In this document: positions 57,030 through 64,000 of the stretch, one piece after another
How the letters are laid out: every line of letters begins with the position of its first letter
Position numbering within the stretch: the stretch's first letter is position 1
Assembly: GCA_027924585.1 (NCBI GenBank)
Contig: BSBM01000753.1
Coordinates: 23,022,501 to 23,086,500, forward strand
Length of the DNA: 64,000 nucleotides
Reading direction: 5' to 3'
From: Larix kaempferi
Taxonomy: Eukaryota; Streptophyta; Pinopsida; Pinales; Pinaceae
The notes under the pieces: model-generated
The model's input: the letters and a program-made list of their open reading frames with translations, nothing else
What the model was told of the DNA's origin: nothing
Database searches by the model: none
Position numbers and translations under genes: made by a program

Positions 57030-58095
57030 GCAAGTTGCCAGGAATGAAATCACGGCCGACGAAAAAGATGTTGCAGCCGCCAGGAAAGATTCACGGCCAC
57101 CGGGAAAAGGATTACGGGATCGGGAAAAATCACGGGTGTCAGGGAAAAGCTTTACGGCGCCGGAAAATATGTTGCAGCCGCCGGGAAATATGTCGTAGCC
57201 GCCAAAAAATGGTTCATGGCAGCCGGGAAAGAGTTTTACGGCCATCGGGGGGAAAAAATCACGGCTGCCAGAGAAAAGTTTTTCGGCGCCGGGAAATATG
57301 TCGCAGTCGCTGGGAAATATGTCGCAGCCGCTGGGAAATATGTCACAGCCGCCGAAAAATGGTTCACGGCAGTCGGGGAAAAAGGTTTTACGGCCATCGG
57401 GAGAAAAAAAATCACGGCTTCCAGAGAAAATTTTTACAGCGCCGGGAAATATGTCGCAGTTGCCGAGAAATATGTTGCAGCCGTCGGGAAATGGTCCACG
57501 GCTGCCGGGAAAAAGGGTTTATGACCGCCAGGAAAACGATGTTGCAGCCGCTGGGAAATGGTTCATGGCTGCCAGGAAAAGATGTTGCAGCCGCTGGGAA
57601 ATATGTTGCAGCCGTTGGGAAATGCTTCACGGCTGCCGGGAAAAAGGATTTACGGCTACTGAGAAAATGATGTTGCAGCCGCTGGGAAATGGTTCATGGC
57701 TGCCGGGAAAAGATGTTGCAGTCGCTGGGAAAGTTGTTCATGGTTGTTGGGAAAAATGTTGCAGTCGCTCGGGAAATGGTCCACGGCTGCCGGGAAATAA
57801 TGTTGCAGCTGCTGGGAAAAATGTTGCAACCGCTTAGGCAATGGTCCACGGCTGCCGGGAAATAATGTTGCAGCCGCTGGGAAAGTTGTTCACGGCTGTT
57901 GGGAAAAAGGATTTACGACTGCCGGGAAAATGATGTTGCAGCCGCTGGGAAATGGTTCATGGTTGCTGGGAAAAGATGTTGCAACCGCTAGGAAAGTTGT
58001 TCACAGCTGCTGGGAAAAAGGGTTTTACGTCCGCCGGGAAGTATGTCGCAGCTGCTGGAAAATATGTTGTAGCTGCAGGGAAATTTATTTTAAGG
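57030..58095. repeat. 21-22-bp minisatellite in element E
   Basis: About 45-50 related units, e.g. ttgcagccgctgggaaatatg and gttcatggctgccgggaaaa, run for over 1 kb between integrase and ORF3. Because many units are 21 bp, the plus strand stays open for up to 211 codons, giving heptapeptides such as AAGKYVA. These are not taken as genes. Confidence 0.9.
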
Positions 58096-58335
58096 AAAAG
58101 GGAAATACAACACAGGAAGGCATAGGAATACGACTTCTCGTTTTACAGGCCCAATCTGGTCATTCCCCTGGCGCTTCACTGGAAATTTTTGAAAAACAAC
58201 AGCAAACGAGAAGATCAAATGCAAAGAGAAAAGAACAATTATACGCTACAGCAAGAAAGAAAGAAAATTATTTATGTACAGTAATTCAAAATGCGATTTT
58301 CAGTTTTAAGGATTGGCAAAGGCAGAGTGAAATTC

Positions 58336-59600
58336 CTACTCTGGTGCCAGCTGATAATCTGGATTGGCGGCAATTTGCGAAATGAATGCATCTTTCGAAA
58401 TAGGCTTACGATAGAGTCGCAGTCTGTGGCCATTAGCAAGTAATGGTAAACGGTTTTCAACGATGGTCACTAGACGGACAGTGCCATTGTCAAATACCCT
58501 ATCGACCAAATATGGACCCAGCCACCTTGTACGTAATTTACCTTTAAAATCCTTTTTGAACTTGGAGTCATATAGTAATGCCCAGTCTCTTTCACGAAAG
58601 ATTTTATTTTTAATAAATCGGTCATGCCAATTGGATCTCTGTTGCTGAAGCAGCACAGTCTGGTCCACTACAGCTAACTGTTTCTCATCCAATTCGTTTA
58701 GTTGATTCAATCTTCTCTTCTGGGCTTCTGTTACATCCAGATTCATTTCGGTGGCTGTCTTTAGGGTTTTGATCTCAAACTCAATTGGAAAGATAGCACT
58801 CTTTCCATACACTAAATCATAGGGAGAGAACCCTGTGGTGTTGCGCCAAGTTGTGTGATATGCCCATAGTGCTTCCGGAAGCCTGTCAGCCCAATCCTAT
58901 CGATGGCTCTTAACTATTTTAGTAAGGATTGCTTCAATAACTTTATTAGTACTTTCCACCTGACCATTGGCCTGGGGGTGGTAAGGTGAAGCCACCCTAT
59001 GCTGCACATGATACTTCCGGAGCAAGGATTCAAATTGGTGTGACATGAATTGCGGCCCCTCGTCGGTAACTACTTCCTTCGGTACCCAAAAGCGGGTAAA
59101 GATTTCACTATACAAAAAATCAATCACTGCCTGGTCATTAGCCTTAGCCAAAGCTACAGCCTCTACCCACTTGGTCATATAATCACTACAAACCAGAATG
59201 TAAACTTTCTTTCTTGAAGGAGGGTTGATAGGGCCAACAAAATCCAGTGCCCATCTATCAAATGGTTCAGCTACTACTTGAGGTTGTAGAGGCATCTGAT
59301 TTGTTTTATTAGGCTAGCCCATCCTTTGGCAGTTGTCACAGGACTGAACATACCTTTTAGCGTCCCTAAACAGAGTCGGCCAATAGTATCCCATCCGCAG
59401 CGCTTTATGCCCCGTTCTTTTCTCTGCAAAGTGTCCCCCGCAAGGTCCATCATGACAGGCTTTCAGTATGTGAAAGATCTCATCTTCCCTTACACATCTC
59501 CTAATCTCAAGATCGGGCCCTGTGTAGAAGAGATGACCATTGAGCCAACAATACCTGGCACTTTGCTGGATGATTTTTCTCTTTTCTCATTTAGACATGT
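58336..59600 (-). pseudogene. Integrase, element E
   Basis: The minus strand, in one frame with three stops (about 59597, 59314 and 58897), encodes a complete zinc motif (KACHDGPCGGHF ... CDNCQRMG), [30 protein letters not shown] (first Asp), VTDEGPQFMSHQ (second Asp) and NGQVESTNKVIEA (Glu). The C-terminal region has TTWRNTTGFSPYDLVYGK, FKGKLRTRWLGPYLVDRV and NGHRLRLYRKPISKD, ending at 58336. The triad and zinc ligands are intact. The next 240 bp to the minisatellite show nothing. Confidence 0.9.
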
Positions 59601-61018
59601 GTGGCGGGAGCTTTCCTGCAGCCAAATAATTAGCGATTTCTACATACCAGGGGGAATGAGCTGAAAGTGCGAATAGATGTTCATCTGGAAAAGAGTCCTC
59701 AACAGGCAAACTGTCATCACTGTTAGTAAAACGAGATAAAAAATCAGCAACAACATTTTCTTTTCCAGGTTTATCTATAATGGTAATATCAAATTCCTGC
59801 AATAACAAGAGCCACCTGGTCACTCTGGCATTGGTGACAAGTTTGTTCATTAAATATTTAATGGCAGAGTGGTCAGTGTGCACAAATGTAGGATACCCAG
59901 TAATGTAATGCCGAAATTTATTAATAGAGTAAACAATAGCGAGGAATTCTTTTTCGGTAACAGTATAATTAAGTTCAGCAGGGGCTAAGTTTTTACTAAC
60001 ATAATAGATGGCATAAGGTACTTGACCATCCTGTTGTCCTAGTACTGCTCCAATGGCAGTATCAGAAGCATCTGAGGAAATGTGGAAGGGTAGGGTCCAA
60101 TTAGGTCCCCTTAGGATAGGAGTTGTGGACAACTTCTCCTTAAGCTTATCAAACACTGTCTGGCATGCTTCACTCCACACAAACTGTGCATCCTTCATTA
60201 ACAGAGAAAACAAAGGAGAAGCAAGTTTGGAGAAGTTTTCTATAAACCTCCGGTAATATCCAGCATGTCCTCGAAAACTTCGCACCTCTTTCTGAGTTGA
60301 AGGAGTCGGTATATTTTTTATCACCTTGATTTTTGAAGGATCCATTTGAATTCCATTGGTAGAGATGAAATGCCCTAATACCACCCCCTCACTCATCATC
60401 ATATGGCACTTTTCAGTGCTTAATGAGAGCCGAGTCTGTTCACAGCGAATTAAAACCTTCTTTAAATTTTCGAGTGCTTCCTCAAAATCCTTGCCATAGG
60501 GAGTAAAATCATCCATAAAGACTTCCATACTATCATTAACTAATTCAGGGAATATGTCAATTATAGCTCTTTGAAACGTTTCCGGTGCGTTACATAAACC
60601 AAAAGGAAACACCCTGTAGGCAAATGTCCCCCAGGGAAAAGTGAAGGTGGTCTTATCTTGGTCCTCAGGAGCAATCTGAATTTGGTTGTACCCACTGAAC
60701 CCATCTATGAACGAGAAGAACTTCTTCCCTGATAGGGTATCAAGTACTTGGTCAATAAAGGGCAAAGGGAAATGATCCTTTTGCATGGCTTTGTTCAGTT
60801 CCCTATAATCGACACAGACCCTCCATTTACCATTTTTCTTGAGCACAATTACGAGTGGGGAAACCCACTCACTATCTGAAATAGGATATATAAATCCTGC
60901 TTCCAAAAGTTTATGGATTTCTTCCTTCACTATATCCCTCAGATTGGGGTTCATGCGTCGTTCGGGTTGACACACAGGCCGGGAGTCATTTTTAATATAA
61001 ATATGGTGGGTGCACAGA
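59587..61018 (-). pseudogene. Reverse transcriptase-RNase H, element E
   Basis: A 462-codon stop-free stretch (60975-59587) with a lead-in to 61018. RT: WVSPLVIVLKKNGKWRVCVD, FSFIDGFSGYNQIQI, FPFGLCNAPETFQRA and VFMDDFTPYG (near 60515), then the thumb (VRSFRGHAGYYRRFIENF). RNase H: HISSDASDTAIGAVLGQ, EKEFLAIVYSINKFRHYI, HTDHSAIKYLM and NVVADFLSRF. It ends in LPVEDSFPDEHLFAL, an Athila-like junction to integrase. No second RNase H domain. A frameshift at about 61019 separates it from the pre-RT part. Confidence 0.92.
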
Positions 61019-62100
61019 TTAGAAGGGAATACCCCTCATGTCTGTATACTCCCAGGTAAACGCCGCCTTGTGTTCCTTCAAGAGACTGATTAGGCACCTC
61101 TGTTCCTCTAAAGAGAGACTAGGGTTGATATTCAAAGTCCTTCTAGGCTCTACCTCAATAGGAATACTTCTTGAATTCTTAAAAACTGGGACTATGTTTG
61201 TGTCACCAACTAGTGCTTCTTCTGTAATATTTTCTTGTTCTTCCTTACCAAGGGTAATGTTCAGGATTTGATAGACCTCTTTATCCATTGAAGCGGGTTC
61301 ACTAATAAAAGTACTAATAGCATCGTCTTCTATCTCATTTTTAAAAGTTAAGGCCTTCCCTATATTTAATAGTGGTTGAACATCCTCCTCCTCCTCCTGC
61401 TCTATCCAAAGGGAAGTTTCATCCTCTAGACTTGGCCGAGCTAGAGGATACAGGGTGAGGTTTTTAGTCTCTGTACCATCAGATATAGTCATGGACCCCG
61501 ATCGACAGCTGATGCAAGCATCATCTGTGGCCAACCAAGGCGTCCCCAGGATCAATGGGTGTCCCCCCAGCTGTGATTTTGGTTGTAATACCAAAATGCT
61601 AGCAGGGTACTCCCATGAATCTACTGAGATGACAAGGTCATCCATAATCCCTTCGGGTCTAATGGTAGATCTGTCCGCCAATTCTAAAATGGTAGGGGTA
61701 GGTCTTAAATTAGTAAGTCCAATCTTCTTTACAATCTCAATTGTTATGACATTTATCCTGCTCCTAAGTCGACTAGCACGTTGGGTATCTGTGTTTGTCC
61801 TATATGTACAGTGACAGTAGGATTGCCAGGGTCGTCATACTTGGTCACAAGGGTTTTTCCTGTTATCAAAGCAGATAAATTCCCTATGACATGAACAGTG
61901 GGAGGATCTCTGGGTTTCCTCCCTGGTTTCTTAGTGCACAGGTCCCGAACAGTTCTAGCATAAATAGGCACGTCTTGAAGAGCTTGAAAAAGGGGGATTT
62001 TGACGTAAAGATTCCTTAACTCTCCTAGGAGGTTAAACTGAGGTTGCCCCCCTATTTTTGTTAGCATTAGTCTCTCGAGGTATGGTGGTTGCCTTATCAA
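61019..62100 (-). pseudogene. Aspartic protease and pre-RT linker, element E
   Basis: The frame from 62100 reaches VLVDLGAG, the D-L-G active site, then hits a one-base deletion near 61755. The other half continues in the neighbouring frame (61681-61019): ILVLQPKSQLGGHPLILGTP, TPWLATDDACISC, an acidic linker (EQEEEEDVQP) and FTWEYTDMRGI. A second shift near 61019 restores the original frame for RT. The protease would cut the Gag-Pol precursor. Confidence 0.85.
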
Positions 62101-63225
62101 CTGGGTAGGATGCGTATTATCTGATTTCTCATTTGATGTTTCAGCCGTCCCATCTAAGGGATGCTCAGCATCTTCAGTGATAGGAACTGTATTGGATGGA
62201 TGCTATGAACTCCCTCCTTCTTTACGCACAGAAGGTGGATCATCTTCTGTAATTACGGGTTCTACTATTTTCCCAGATCATAGACGAATATCATTACAAG
62301 GTACAGGGGAAAGGGAGTAGGCCGACATATTGACAGTTTCCAATTGATGGACTGTTTTATTATTCGGGTTAGGATTAGGTTGGGTAGGCAGCTGAGGTCG
62401 TATTGGTATATTAGGGATAGAATTATTCTGCAGCTGTAGCTACGACTGCTGAGGTGGATATTGAGGATATTGAGGAAATTGAGGGTATTGAGGAGAATAT
62501 GGTGACTATTGAGGTGGAGGTGGTTGAGGAAACTAGTTCCCAAGATGGAAGTTCCTCCATCCAGGAGACCATGATGTAGGTTGTTGTGGTGGCTGTGTCC
62601 AGGGAATCCATGAATTATAATTTTGCATTGTAGGTTGGGAAGGATTCCACTGAGCATAATTTGAAGGGAATTGTGTATTCACATTTTGCATGTTATTATT
62701 CCAATTGCTCATATTATTCAAAAATGGAAACGAGTCCAGAGGCATACCTTGATTTCGATGCTGCCAAGGTTTCTTCTATGCAATGAAATAGGTTGATTCT
62801 ACTTCTGGAGTTGATGCCTGCAGAACAGCCTTCACTTGGGGAAGTGAGGGACATTCTTTCATGTCATGGCTCAGCTCACACAGCTGACATACTTCTACTT
62901 TGTCAAGCGGGCATTCTTTTAGTGGATGATTCTTTCTATATCGGGGACAGAACACACCTAGTGTGAGATCCTCCACTGCCTATTTTTGTTTTTCCTTTAG
63001 GACATCGATCTCCGAAGAGATGGAGCTCATCATTTATGTTTTAAAATTTTTAAGGACATTGCCTATCTTTGCACGGGTAGCTCCTCCATTGGACGACTTC
63101 TGAGTTCTGTCGAAGACATCACGTTCCAGCTTATCCCGTTTGTCCCGCTTATTGTTCCTGGAAGACCCCCTGGAGTATCTCTTACATAGTTCCACAATCT
63201 TCCCAAAAGGTTCCTTCGAGATATC
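62101..63225 (-). pseudogene. Gag zinc-knuckle and proline-rich part, element E
   Basis: After TGA 63226 the same frame continues: a basic stretch, then the knuckles (CPRYRKNHPLKEC and CQLCELSHDMKEC, about 62945-62855), then an Asn/Pro/Gln/Trp-rich segment (WNPSQPTMQNYNSWIPW) and a Pro/Tyr/Gln run (YPQFPQYPQYPPQQS). Stops occur at several places (e.g. near 63030, 62778, 62534). The layout equals that of D (44161-45171). Confidence 0.8.
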
Positions 63226-64000
63226 TCACTTTCTTAGCAGGTTTAACATGTCTAAAAAATCATCCCTGATCCCACAAAGCAAGATTATCTTGAGCACATC
63301 CAGCCCCATTTTCGTCTGCCTGGCTCTTTGCACATTGTACAACAGTCTTTCTACAAAATCCTCCAGACTTTCGTCCTCCTTCTGCACCATTTTGAAAAAT
63401 TCCTCTCTTTTGTCCTTGGTGTTGCAATATTCCTGATATTTCTCCAGGAACACTTGTTTCATCTTATCCCAATTAGCAACGGTTCCTCCCCCAAGGATCA
63501 TGAACCAGCGTAATGCATTGTCCTTCAGGGTGGTGGGGAAAAGTTTTAGCTTTTGGGCATCGGTGACATAATCATAGCTGCAACAGAGGATATCGAATTC
63601 AAAAAGGAATTCGTCGGGATCTTCTGCCGCCCTTCCATGGAAGCGAGGCAACACTGATGGTGAGATTTTTTTCATAGGGGCTGTCCCTTCTGGCCGCCGA
63701 ATCGAAAATTGCAGTGTAGCCATCGTTTTTTCAGGTAGGGAGTGATTTTCATGATGATAATTTTCCACCATCGCCTCTTCCTCGTCGGACTCGTGTTTGT
63801 TACTCATATCCTCTTCTGTTTTCTCCTCTTCGTTCGTTCCTGCATTCTTTTCCTCGTTTTTTCCTTCGTCCTTGTTTTGTTCCTGATCACCAAACTTCTG
63901 GTGGCACTGTGTCCACTCTTCTTCAATTACATCCTTCCCGTAAATGTGGCAGATCGGACCTCTACCAGCAGGTCCAGTTGTAACAGCTGTGTCTTCCTCA
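63226..64000 (-). pseudogene. Gag N-terminal and capsid part, element E (open at window edge)
   Basis: Although a Met codon exists at 63807, the frame is open further upstream to the window edge. It encodes GPICHIYGKDVIEEEW and an acidic Glu/Lys/Asn stretch, so the start lies right of 64000. The capsid part has LPRFHGRAAEDPDEFLFEFD, KLKLFPTTLKDNALRWFM, VFLEKYQEYC and DESLEDFVERLLYNVQRAR, and closely resembles D. A TGA at 63226 ends the intact stretch. Confidence 0.88.

Larger units (their letters stand above)
51869..64000 (-). mobile_element. Element E: Athila-like Ty3/gypsy with ORF3 (5' end outside window)
   Basis: It is read right to left: gag (open at the right edge), protease, RT, RNase H, integrase, a 21-bp minisatellite, ORF3, PPT and 3' LTR. 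LTR and PPT resemble those of A. Coding frames have few stops and catalytic residues are intact, so this is the best-preserved Athila-like copy here. The 5' LTR and PBS must lie right of 64000. Confidence 0.88.

Noticed and set aside
57035-57837. Plus-strand frames of 211, 179 and 102 codons with AAGKYVA-like repeats
   Set aside because: They arise because the minisatellite period is a multiple of three; several frames are open at once and none has a domain.

Overview
This window looks like intergenic DNA from a large, repeat-rich plant nuclear genome. Almost every recognisable protein fragment belongs to an LTR retrotransposon. The lineages are typical of seed plants: Athila/Tat-like Ty3/gypsy elements, a chromodomain Ty3/gypsy element, and Ty1/copia-type LTRs. 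Very long elements, several lineages nested in one another and no host gene would suit a gymnosperm, but the species cannot be read from the sequence. I found no convincing host gene, tRNA, rRNA or CRISPR array.

Layout, left to right. (1) 1-12662: minus-strand element A (Athila-like). It has a partial 3' LTR (1-690), a polypurine tract, a degenerate interior without gag or pol, a tRNA-Asp-type primer binding site (11071-11087) and a 5' LTR (11091-12662). (2) 12663-16300: minus-strand element G, with a decayed gag, a PBS and an 843-bp 5' LTR; its left side is cut off by A. (3) 16301-18526: minus-strand protease/capsid-like/RT fragment H, of the same family as G and C. (4) 18527-20063: minus-strand copia-type LTR B1. 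(5) 20064-39709: plus-strand element C, delimited by ~1.55-kb LTRs and a perfect 5-bp target duplication (acatc). It carries gag, protease, a second capsid-like domain, RT, RNase H, integrase and a large third ORF (ORF3). (6) 31211-37317: plus-strand chromodomain element F (Reina-like), inserted inside ORF3 of C. (7) 39715-39753: a few more bases of B1. (8) 39754-49742 and perhaps beyond: plus-strand Athila-like element D, with a 2.7-kb 5' LTR and gag-pol. (9) 49743-51837: a second, apparently solo copia-type LTR, B2. (10) 51869-64000: minus-strand Athila-like element E, with 3' LTR, ORF3, a 21-bp minisatellite, pol and gag; it runs off the right edge.

The boundaries fit a nesting history: H was hit by G (itself hit by A) and by B1; B1 was hit by C (itself hit by F) and by D; D was hit by B2 and E. 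LTR divergence judged by eye agrees for one pair: F has about 14 differences in 375 bp, while C has about 28 in its first 185 bp.

The most interesting signal is the extra coding capacity downstream of integrase. C has about 970 codons and E about 870 codons, each held in one reading frame that is broken only by stop codons. In C a TATA box lies about 63 bp before the ATG. C and H also share a capsid-like domain placed between protease and RT. Nearly all genes here are pseudogenes with in-frame stops, so coordinates give the extent of recognisable coding sequence rather than functional proteins.
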